NCBI GenBank assembly: GCA_035356615.1
Contig: DAOQSN010000073.1
Span: 1 to 5,420 of the forward strand
Length of the DNA: 5,420 nt
Direction: 5' to 3'
Source: JAKQDH01 sp029558835
Lineage (GTDB): Bacteria > Planctomycetota > Phycisphaerae > UBA1845
Of the stretch, positions 1-5,295 are shown one piece after another. The position numbers and the translations under genes were made by a program. A model generated the notes under the pieces. The model was not told the origin of the DNA, did no database searches, and was given only the letters and a program-made list of their open reading frames with translations. Each line of letters begins with the position of its first letter. The stretch's first letter is position 1.

Positions 1-1474
1 CGTCCACGTCGTAGGAACCCGCGCCGGAACCCGCCAAAGGCCCGGTGACGTAGCAGAGCGTCCCGGGTGCTGGGGTATGGTCATCGCCGGGCTGCGAGTA
101 GTTGGTGCCATCATAGAGCACCGGCGCCGGATCGGCACGCTCCCAGTTGCCCAGGGTTGCGCCGGCCGTAACCGTCCAGCCCTGGTTGGTCTGGAAGTCA
201 TCGGTGAACAAGACGGCGGTGCCCGTCGCAATCAACGTAGAGTAGTAACTGGCAGGAGCACTATCCGGATCGAAATCGGTTCCACCTTCCGTCATATCAG
301 CACCTACGTACCAGTCGTAGGTAGCAAAACACTCGGCCCCGGGGAGAGTTCCCTGATAGCGATACGTGGACAGGCGGGTCATTTGCTGCATGACCCACGA
401 ACCGCCGTCGAGACGGTAGTAGAGTTTCGCGGTGTTGGCCGCCGGATGCCCGGTACCGGCCGTGATGTCCACAGTAATCGAAGTGGACTCATACGGCGGG
501 GTCATGTCGGGGCGCCCGTAGGGATACGAGAAGGTAAGTTGCGGCTGGGTACCGGGGTAGACCACGTAGGCGGCCGTGCTGCCGATGTTGCTGCATCCGT
601 ACGGGATGCGCATGTAGCCGCCGTTTTCGCCCCAGCCGGTTCCCCAGGAATTGCGCATAAACCACACGCCGGTGCCCTGATTGTCGTCCCAGCCGACGAG
701 GACGACGGCGTGGTTGGTGATACCGCTCTGGCAACCGTTGAATATGCCACCCGTATAGCCCTGCATGGCGCTGTTGGCATAAACGTCGACGGAGATCGGA
801 CCGTGGTCGTAGATCGCCTGCTTGAGGGCGGTGGTGCTGCTACCGACATAAGCCCAGTCCGTGATCCAGTAGACGTGGGTGTACGGACAGTTGCAGGGGG
901 CGTCATAGGCCACGTACGGGAAGTTGGACTCCAGCGGGGCACCACTGTCACCACACGGATCGGTCTTCCACTGCAGGTAGTCATGGGCGAAGAAACCGCC
1001 GTCGCACCCCCAGCCATCGGAATTGCAGCTTACCAGCCACTGCTCCGACAGGTCGGTACTGACGCCGTCGACCACCTTGATATTGCATTCGAGGGCGCCC
1101 ATGGTGGAGAACGCCCAGCAACTCCCGCAATTGCCCTGGTTCCGCGCCGGCGGGAGTCCGCCGTAGTCGCGCCAGTCGAAGCTGGCCGGGAGGCTCCTGG
1201 AGGCCGGTGCGTTGTCAAACCGTCCCAGCTCCCGCCAGTTGTCGGGCCGATGATATCCGCATAGCTTCTCCAGTGGGTACTGGGTGGCGTCGTTCAGGCC
1301 CACCGTAAAGGTCCAGCCCTCCTCCTCGCCTTGCTGGCGCAGCGCGTCGATGTCCGCTTGAGTAAGCTGGCCCAGCGCGGTCGTGGACCCAGCGAACCCC
1401 AGCGCCCAGATCCCCACTCCGATTGTCAGAATCCACGTGTACCACCCTCCGCGTCGCTGGCGCGCACCTTGCAT
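1..1474 (-). CDS. Secreted papain-family (C1A) cysteine peptidase, 3' end beyond window
   Basis: Probable exported endopeptidase; 491 codons are visible with no stop. The ATG at 1474 is chosen because GGGAGG lies 6 bases upstream and a signal peptide follows directly: Arg-rich residues 4-8, hydrophobic 14-33, possible cleavage after ALG (33-35). Residues 36-95 form a short propeptide-like segment with no obvious full I29 inhibitor domain. The catalytic domain spans about 96-306. NQGNCGSCWAFS gives oxyanion Gln113 and nucleophile Cys119, TNHAVVLVGW gives His255, and RNSWGTGWGENGGY gives Asn275. LSEQWLVSC and GCDGG (Cys150, Cys157) match the papain disulfide region. Residues 310-415 look like a beta-sandwich (Ig/FN3-like). 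From 423, DDFQTNQGW...NWERADP...CYVTG...DVD resembles a carbohydrate-binding-like module of planctomycete exoproteins (from memory, not searched). All catalytic residues are present, so the enzyme is probably active. The missing C-terminus could hold a dockerin or sorting tag. It has its own leader and is divergent from the next plus-strand genes. Confidence 0.95.
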   Translation of the reverse strand, partial: MQGARQRRGGWYTWILTIGVGIWALGFAGSTTALGQLTQADIDALRQQGEEEGWTFTVGLNDATQYPLEKLCGYHRPDNWRELGRFDNAPASRSLPASFDWRDYGGLPPARNQGNCGSCWAFSTMGALECNIKVVDGVSTDLSEQWLVSCNSDGWGCDGGFFAHDYLQWKTDPCGDSGAPLESNFPYVAYDAPCNCPYTHVYWITDWAYVGSSTTALKQAIYDHGPISVDVYANSAMQGYTGGIFNGCQSGITNHAVVLVGWDDNQGTGVWFMRNSWGTGWGENGGYMRIPYGCSNIGSTAAYVVYPGTQPQLTFSYPYGRPDMTPPYESTSITVDITAGTGHPAANTAKLYYRLDGGSWVMQQMTRLSTYRYQGTLPGAECFATYDWYVGADMTEGGTDFDPDSAPASYYSTLIATGTAVLFTDDFQTNQGWTVTAGATLGNWERADPAPVLYDGTNYSQPGDDHTPAPGTLCYVTGPLAGSGAGSYDVD

Positions 1475-1480
1475 CGTCGA

Positions 1481-1486
1481 CCTCCC
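1481..1486 (-). promoter_or_regulatory. Ribosome binding site of the C1A peptidase
   Basis: Read on the minus strand this is GGGAGG, 6 bases before the ATG at 1474. It decides the start: the signal peptide follows directly, and the other minus-strand reading frame running from 1532 across this point has no such features. Confidence 0.75.
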
Positions 1487-1595
1487 ATTCCTGCACGTTG
1501 ACGTGAAACAAAACCCAGCCCCGGACGACCACAGCCGGAGCCCCCCAAAGGCGCTACTTTCCCCCGTGGGCTGCCCTGCTGGACAACCTCACGTC

Positions 1596-1624
1596 AGTAT
1601 AACCGATTCCCCCCGGAGGGCGAA
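1596..1624 (-). promoter_or_regulatory. Candidate sigma70-type promoter of the C1A peptidase
   Basis: On the minus strand a TATACT (1601-1596) lies 17 bases after TTCGCC (1624-1619), which matches TTGACA at three of six positions. Initiation would be near 1588-1590, giving a leader of roughly 115 bases. The -35 hexamer is one arm of a perfect inverted repeat, GGCGAA/TTCGCC (1619-1624 and 1631-1636), which could be a repressor site. The -10 is good and the -35 is weak. Confidence 0.4.
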
Positions 1625-1847
1625 GAGGGTTTCGCCGATTCCAGTCTGAGTGCAGCAGCTCCAACCGGTTTCACAGCCAGGCACTAGACTCCGACTGCTA
1701 CACGGTTCATGCGCGTGCCCTCCACGACAGAGCATGACTCAGGACAACCACAGGGCGGGACGAAGTTCTCTCAGGAAGGCATAGCCCTGCGAGCACCCCA
1801 CTGCCGGGCAGGATCCGCGTAGCGCACACACCCTCCCTCTGGGCCGC

Positions 1848-1853
1848 ATTATA
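1848..1853 (-). promoter_or_regulatory. Consensus -10 box TATAAT on the minus strand
   Basis: A perfect TATAAT in very GC-rich surroundings, pointing toward the peptidase about 370 bases away. No good -35 is seen at 16-18 bp spacing (GTGTGT at 17 matches only two of six), so it is a promoter candidate only. It could drive a distal peptidase transcript or a short RNA from about 1841 downward. Confidence 0.25.
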
Positions 1854-2025
1854 CCGTTTCTGCTCGCCGTACACACCATCCTTTCCGACCGCTCAGGCGT
1901 GGTCCCCTCGCCTCCGGCGGACCCGCACGGAAGGCTGGTCCGCGGCCTCCCGGGCTCGTCGCTGCTGACGCATGGCCTTGGACGCCACTCCATCCACGAA
2001 TTGAAGGGTATGTGCGCTTGGTGAA

Positions 2026-2031
2026 TTGACA
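2026..2031 (+). promoter_or_regulatory. Consensus -35 TTGACA ahead of the small gene
   Basis: A perfect TTGACA lies 83 bases before the GTG of the small candidate gene. The hexamers 16-18 bp downstream (around GGTAACTG, 2048-2055) fit TATAAT poorly, so either an activator is needed or the match is fortuitous. Confidence 0.25.
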
Positions 2032-2060
2032 AAGGCTTGTGTTCAACGGTAACTGACGAA

Positions 2061-2096
2061 ACTACACGGAGACTGCGCTTCAGACACAAGTGTAGT
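2061..2096 (+). promoter_or_regulatory. Dyad in the leader of the small gene, abutting its Shine-Dalgarno
   Basis: ACTACAC (2061-2067) and GTGTAGT (2090-2096) form a perfect 7-bp stem around a 22-base loop. After a 5-base bulge the pairing can continue as CTG (2053-2055) with CAG (2097-2099). The last pairs would cover the first two bases of the AGGAGGT at 2098-2104, so the structure could modulate ribosome access or be an operator at DNA level. Confidence 0.3.
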
Positions 2097-2108
2097 CAGG
2101 AGGTTGTC

Positions 2109-2327
2109 GTGAAGAGACAGTCCTCGGGAACCAGCGGACCAGGCGGCGTCTGCACACCCCGAAGCGCAACCTGCAGCCCGAGAGCCGAAGTCAATCGCCA
2201 TACGAACCGATCGGCGCGCAGCGGTGCGACGGCCTCGGGGCGTACTCCATCGCCGAACCGGTCGAGCGAACAAGCGGCCGCTCCGTGTGATTGGTACGAC
2301 GATGCCGGAGAGTGCATCGAGGACTGA
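2109..2327 (+). CDS. Small hypothetical protein, 72 aa, GTG start
   Basis: I do not recognise this protein. The case for a gene is its start: AGGAGGT (2098-2104), a full match to the anti-Shine-Dalgarno core, sits 4 bases before GTG 2109, and the frame then stays open for 72 codons to TGA. The frame extends upstream to an ATG at 2037, but that start lacks a ribosome-binding site. The product is low in complexity: a basic, Ser/Arg/Gly-rich first 55 residues and an acidic end (CDWYDDAGECIED), with cysteines at 15, 22, 60 and 69. No membrane segment or signal peptide is seen, and it would probably be disordered. Third codon positions are only about two-thirds G/C, clearly less than in the flanking genes, which weakens the coding case. 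The ParA gene starts 233 bases downstream and has its own candidate promoter. It could be a leader or adaptor protein, or a chance frame. Confidence 0.45.
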   Translation: MKRQSSGTSGPGGVCTPRSATCSPRAEVNRHTNRSARSGATASGRTPSPNRSSEQAAAPCDWYDDAGECIED

Positions 2328-2476
2328 ACGACCGTCAACGGGAGCTGGATCCCGGTACTGTTCTCGACCATTCACGGTGGCGGGGGCCGCAGCGGAACCG
2401 GGCGGCGCGGCGCGACCGTGCTGACCGGCGAGCGGCGTGTCGCGGTGGCGTGGCTGCATCCCAAACCGTGTTGGGG

Positions 2477-2482
2477 TATACT
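2477..2482 (+). promoter_or_regulatory. Candidate -10 box of the parA-vanZ unit
   Basis: TATACT, the same hexamer as in the peptidase promoter. No -35 with more than two matches is seen at 16-18 bp. Initiation near 2488-2490 would leave a leader of about 72 bases before ATG 2561, with two possible small hairpins (GCCGTC/GACGGC at 2494-2499/2509-2514, and GACG/CGTC at 2516-2519/2524-2527). A start site here would exclude the in-frame upstream ATGs at 2291 and 2486. Confidence 0.35.
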
Positions 2483-2560
2483 CGCATGCACTGGCCGTCG
2501 CCGCCCGAGACGGCGGACGCGGGCGTCGCGCTCAGCTTGTGCAACCACCACGGAAAGGCC

Positions 2561-3601
2561 ATGCGGCAGATTGCGGTGATTAACCAGAAGGGCGGGGTGG
2601 GCAAGACCACCACGACGGCCAACCTGGGCGCCGCGCTGGCGCTGTCGGGCCGGCGTGTGTTGCTGGTTGACCTCGACCCGCAGGCCCATCTGACGCTGCA
2701 CTACGGGGCTGAACTGGTTGAGGACGAGCCGAGCGTCTACGACGTGCTGATCGACGGTCGGCCGGTGGACGAGGTGGTCCGTCCGGTCGGCGAGAACCTG
2801 CTGCTGCTGCCCGCACACATCGACCTGGCGGGTGCCGAAACGGAGTTGGTCAGCGTGGTGGCGCGCGAGACGCTCCTGCGGCGGGCGCTGACGCAGGCCA
2901 CGGTTGCGTATGACGTGTTGCTCATCGACTGTCCCCCGTCGCTGGGGGTACTCACCATCAACGCTCTGGTGGCGTGTAGCGAGGTGCTGATTCCGTTACA
3001 GGCCCATTTCCTGGCGTTGCAGGGGCTCAGCCGTTTGTTGCAGACGGTTGCGCTGGTGCGGGAGCGGATCAACCCGCGGCTGCGCGTGGGGGGCATCGCG
3101 TTGTGCATGCACGAGGCGACTACCAAGCTGGCCAGCGAAGTGGTGGACGACTTGCGGCGGTTTCTGGAGTCGGCCCGGGACTCAACGGCCCCCTGGTCGG
3201 ACGCGTGTGTGTACCGCACCTGCGTTCGCCGGAACATCAAGCTGGCCGAGGCGGCCAGCTTCGGGCAAACCATCTTCACCTACGCCCCGCGCAGCAACGG
3301 GGCGCTGGACTACGCGGATCTTGCCCACGAGGTGCTGGAGCACGACGGGGGCGGCGCGGTGGCCGGTGCGGAGCCGGCCGCTGCCACCCACCCGGCCCCA
3401 GAACCTCCGCCTCTTGCAATGGCACCCGTCGCGGAACCCGCAGTGCCGGCCGTGACGGATGCGGCCGCGCCGGAGGCACGCCCGGTTGAGTCGCCGGCAC
3501 GTGCCAGCGGCAGAAACCCCCGGCAGCGCCGGCGCCGGCCGCCGGCGCAGACCGCCGGCGAGTCCGCGGCCGCGGTAGCTCAGCCGGCACCAACACCATG
3601 A
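2561..3601 (+). CDS. parA: ParA/Soj-family ATPase with Pro/Ala-rich C-terminal tail
   Basis: A 346-residue ATPase of the ParA/MinD class, which forms ATP-dependent dimers that bind DNA nonspecifically and position chromosomes, plasmids or protein cargo. Residues 8-17 form the deviant Walker A (QKGGVGKTTT) with signature Lys10 and P-loop Lys15. VLLVDLDPQ (33-41) is the switch I/A' region with Asp37 and Asp39, and YDVLLIDCPPSLG (117-129) is Walker B with Asp123. VRRNIKLAEAASFGQTIF (222-239) matches the Soj-type C-terminal block. ATG 2561 is chosen because the fold begins at once (MRQIAVINQKGG); the frame is open back to 2291, but that extension resembles no ParA sequence and spans a likely promoter. 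GGAAAGG (2552-2558) is a weak ribosome-binding site. The domain ends near 262, as is usual; the extra ~84 residues are Pro/Ala-rich with a basic patch RQRRRRPP (321-328). No ParB is in the window, so the symbol denotes family, not proven chromosome partitioning. The stop overlaps the next start as ATGA. Confidence 0.93.
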   Translation: MRQIAVINQKGGVGKTTTTANLGAALALSGRRVLLVDLDPQAHLTLHYGAELVEDEPSVYDVLIDGRPVDEVVRPVGENLLLLPAHIDLAGAETELVSVVARETLLRRALTQATVAYDVLLIDCPPSLGVLTINALVACSEVLIPLQAHFLALQGLSRLLQTVALVRERINPRLRVGGIALCMHEATTKLASEVVDDLRRFLESARDSTAPWSDACVYRTCVRRNIKLAEAASFGQTIFTYAPRSNGALDYADLAHEVLEHDGGGAVAGAEPAAATHPAPEPPPLAMAPVAEPAVPAVTDAAAPEARPVESPARASGRNPRQRRRRPPAQTAGESAAAVAQPAPTP

Positions 3602-4083
3602 CGAGTCTACTCACCGCAGGAAGGCGTGGTGCGGTGTGGCTCCGACGGGCGTGGCTGACCTACTGGGCCGTGCTGTTCGTCGTGATGCATGTGCCGGTAC
3701 CCGAGCGAATCGTGCCGACGCTGCACGTTTCGGACAAGGTGATCCACTTCCTGGCGTACCTGGTTCTCACGATCGTCGGTGGGATCGCGGTGTGCGTTCG
3801 AGGTCGGCGTGATGGGGTAGGTCAGGGGTCGAGTGGGGCTGGCGCTGCCGGGTCGGCGGGGCGCGCGGTCGCCTGCCGGCGTTTGCTGGCGCTATGGGCG
3901 GGTGTCTACGTCGCGTATGCCGCGGTCGATGAGTGGCTGCAGCAGTTCGTCAACCGGACCACGAGCCTGACCGACTGGTATGCGGATGTCGCGGGTGTCG
4001 CGACTGGAACGCTCATGCTGCTGCTGCTGAGGCCCGCTCGCTTCCGCTCGGGCTCGGAAGAAGATTCGCTTGCACACGTCTGA
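3598..4083 (+). CDS. VanZ-like integral membrane protein
   Basis: A 161-residue protein with four predicted membrane helices at about 16-33, 48-66, 95-112 and 127-144. The VanZ-family pattern is visible: DKVIHFLAYLVL (46-57) in helix 2, and DEWLQQFVNRTTSLTDWYADVAG (111-133) spanning the loop into helix 4, equivalent to the family's DE..Q.F..R..s..D...N..G. The family is named after VanZ of the vancomycin/teicoplanin-resistance cluster, but most members have unknown function, so no resistance role should be assumed. The loop between helices 2 and 3 (67-94) is unusually long, with Gly/Ser/Ala/Arg-rich sequence. The start overlaps the ParA stop (ATGA, 3598-3601) and no Shine-Dalgarno is evident, so translation is probably coupled to parA by termination-reinitiation. 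This implies co-production of the ATPase and a membrane protein. Confidence 0.85.
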   Translation: MTSLLTAGRRGAVWLRRAWLTYWAVLFVVMHVPVPERIVPTLHVSDKVIHFLAYLVLTIVGGIAVCVRGRRDGVGQGSSGAGAAGSAGRAVACRRLLALWAGVYVAYAAVDEWLQQFVNRTTSLTDWYADVAGVATGTLMLLLLRPARFRSGSEEDSLAHV

Positions 4084-4104
4084 ATCGGGGCGTTGAGGAC
4101 TTCC

Positions 4105-4159
4105 ACGTCGGCCACGGGGGGCCGACGCTGTGGTCCTGAGGACGTCGGCCGCGGGCCGA
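4105..4159. terminator. Paired GC-rich hairpins between convergent genes
   Basis: The direct repeat ACGTCGGCC occurs at 4105-4113 and 4142-4150, and each copy starts a hairpin. The first is CGTCGGCC/GGCCGACG (4106-4113, 4120-4127; 8 bp, loop 6). The second is TCGGCC/GGCCGA (4145-4150, 4154-4159; 6 bp, loop 3). The arm at 4120-4127 can instead pair with 4143-4150, giving a competing 8-bp stem. They lie 22 bases after the VanZ-like gene's stop and 86 bases beyond the dapF stop, so they may end or protect both messages. No T-tract follows on either strand, so intrinsic termination is unproven. Confidence 0.4.
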
Positions 4160-4245
4160 GGCTACACGGTTGGCGAGGCGACTGAGACGGCTTCGGGGGG
4201 ATGCCGCCTGACGCGGGCAGGGCGAGGTCTCGGCACGCCCAACCC

Positions 4246-5076
4246 TTACTCCGGCCAATTGCCGGTGAAGACCTCGACGGCCGGTCCGGTCATGTAGACG
4301 TGCTGATCGTCCGCCCATTCGAGAAGAAGTTCTCCACCAGGTAGCCCGGCGATTACGGTTCGCCCGGTTCGCCCGGTGAGGACGCCGGCCACGCAGGCGG
4401 CACAGGCACCGGTCCCACACGCCAAGGTAATACCGCTGCCCCGCTCCCACGTGCGCACCGTGACGCGGTCACGTCCGTGGGCGCGGGCGACGTGGACGTT
4501 GATCCGTTCAGGGAAGATGGCCGCGTGCTCAATGAGCGGACCGACCGTAGCCAGCGGCACCTGGTCGGGGTCGTCCACGAACCACACCGCGTGCGGGTTG
4601 CCCATGGAAACGCAGGTTACGCGACAGGAAGCCCCGCCGGCCTTCAGCGGGTAGTCCACCAGACGGTCCACGTCCACGCGGGCGGGAAAGGCGGCCGGGT
4701 CGAGCAGTGGCACGCCCATGTCCACGCGTACCGAACTCGCCCGTCCCGGCTCGGCTCGGCACACGGCCGAGCGCACGCCGGCGTCCGTCTCGATGCGAAC
4801 CCGCGGCCCCGTCACCAGACCATGCTCGACCGCATACTTGGCCACGCAGCGGATGCCGTTACCGCACATCTGCGCCCGCGAGCCGTCGGCGTTGTAGACC
4901 TCCATGGTCAGGTCGGCGACGGCTGAGGGCTTGATGAGGATGAGGCCGTCAGCGCCCACGCCCGTATGCCGCTGCGACATGGCCCGCGCCAATTGTGCCG
5001 GGTCGGCGACTTGCTGCGCGAAGCAGTCTACGTAGACGTAGTCGTTGCCGAGGCCATGCATCTTGACGAAACGCAT
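4246..5076 (-). CDS. dapF: Diaminopimelate epimerase
   Basis: Cytoplasmic, cofactor-independent racemase converting LL-diaminopimelate to meso-diaminopimelate, the lysine precursor and peptidoglycan cross-linking residue. The 276-residue product has the usual family length. It opens with MRFVKMHGLGNDYVYVD, and the two catalytic cysteines are in their signature blocks: Cys71 in MCGNGIRC (70-77) and Cys220 in ACGTGACA (219-226). Substrate-binding elements GVGADG (39-44), MGNPH (158-162), ERINV (190-194) and WERGSG (210-215) are all present. ATG 5076 is chosen because the conserved N-terminus starts there; the open frame reaches 5238, but those 54 residues (Pro/Ala-rich) are unlike any DapF. No Shine-Dalgarno precedes this ATG, and a TACAAT ends 6 bases upstream, suggesting a leaderless message. 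A 9-base tandem repeat (4356-4373) encodes TGRTGR at 234-239. It is convergent with the VanZ-like gene and co-oriented with the partial gene upstream. Confidence 0.97.
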   Translation of the reverse strand: MRFVKMHGLGNDYVYVDCFAQQVADPAQLARAMSQRHTGVGADGLILIKPSAVADLTMEVYNADGSRAQMCGNGIRCVAKYAVEHGLVTGPRVRIETDAGVRSAVCRAEPGRASSVRVDMGVPLLDPAAFPARVDVDRLVDYPLKAGGASCRVTCVSMGNPHAVWFVDDPDQVPLATVGPLIEHAAIFPERINVHVARAHGRDRVTVRTWERGSGITLACGTGACAACVAGVLTGRTGRTVIAGLPGGELLLEWADDQHVYMTGPAVEVFTGNWPE

Positions 5077-5082
5077 GGGGGT

Positions 5083-5111
5083 ATTGTACGGGGCCTGCGG
5101 CGGCACGACGA
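5083..5111 (-). promoter_or_regulatory. Candidate dapF promoter giving a leaderless mRNA
   Basis: On the minus strand TACAAT (5088-5083, five of six to TATAAT) lies 17 bp after TCGTCG (5111-5106, three of six to TTGACA). Six bases (ACCCCC) separate TACAAT from ATG 5076, so transcription would begin at or within a base or two of the start codon. This agrees with the absence of a Shine-Dalgarno. Confidence 0.5.
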
Positions 5112-5133
5112 GACCAAGCGGCGGGGTGGCGCT

Positions 5134-5151
5134 CCGACCAGCCGTGGTCGG
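5134..5151. repeat. Inverted repeat upstream of dapF
   Basis: CCGACCA/TGGTCGG form a perfect 7-bp stem with a 4-base loop, just upstream of the putative dapF -35. Two shorter hairpins follow at 5164-5176 (CCAGC/GCTGG) and 5181-5191 (CCCG/CGGG). There is no T-tract, so this could be a protein-binding site for dapF, a factor-dependent end for the upstream gene, or GC-rich chance. Confidence 0.3.
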
Positions 5152-5295
5152 GTGAAGCACCCGCCAGCGGGGCTGGTTAGCCCGTTGCGGGAGGGCAGCG
5201 TCGGGCCCTGCGGCCGGCGTAGAGAGCCCCAAACGCACTGGCTTTCAGGGCGTCAACCGTGGTCCGACCGTTTTTCAGCGGACTGCCGCCGTTGC

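Larger units (their letters stand above)
1475..2025. other. Long stretch with no recognisable gene, left part
   Basis: Both strands contain short open frames here, including a minus-strand frame 1739-2089 that would need a TTG start. None has a convincing ribosome-binding site or a recognisable family. The stretch holds the peptidase leader and promoter, a perfect TATAAT on the minus strand at 1853-1848, and a 7-bp hairpin GCGGACC/GGTCCGC (1917-1923 and 1937-1943, loop 13) without a T-tract on either side. A 10-base match to one end of the bacterial parS consensus lies at 1501-1510. I found no tRNA, known riboswitch or DnaA-box cluster by eye. It may be regulatory DNA, an undetected small RNA, or decayed coding sequence. 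Confidence 0.5.

Noticed and set aside
77..1264. A 395-codon open frame on the plus strand
   Set aside because: It lies antisense to the papain-family gene, whose catalytic motifs are unmistakable. Long antisense frames are expected opposite GC-rich coding sequence, and the product resembles nothing.
1215..1532. A minus-strand frame spanning the peptidase start
   Set aside because: It is out of frame with the peptidase, which has the better ribosome-binding site, a signal peptide and a catalytic domain.
1657..1760. A tRNA-like GGTTCATGC segment
   Set aside because: No T-arm stem, anticodon arm or acceptor pairing could be built around it on either strand.
2026..2055. A complete sigma70 promoter for the small gene
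   Set aside because: TTGACA is perfect, but no acceptable -10 occurs at 16-18 bp, so only the hexamer is annotated, at low confidence.
1739..2089. A 116-codon minus-strand frame in the gap
   Set aside because: It needs a TTG start without a ribosome-binding site and has no recognisable motif. A shorter GTG start within it directly abuts a GGGAGG with no spacer.
2291..2560. A 90-residue N-terminal extension of the ParA protein
   Set aside because: The ParA fold starts immediately at ATG 2561. The extension is unlike any ParA, overlaps the end of the small candidate gene, and spans a TATACT promoter candidate.
3564..3575. A 12-bp perfect palindrome CCGCGGCCGCGG in the ParA tail
   Set aside because: It lies in Pro/Ala/Gly-coding DNA of extreme GC content, where such palindromes arise readily; nothing else marks it as a site.
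5077..5238. A 54-residue N-terminal extension of DapF
   Set aside because: The conserved MRFVKMHGLGND start is at 5076. The upstream part contains hairpins and the likely promoter.
5257..5275. A possible intrinsic terminator at GGTCCGACC followed by TTTTT on the plus strand
   Set aside because: GGTC/GACC has a one-base centre and cannot form a real hairpin loop, and no plus-strand gene ends nearby.
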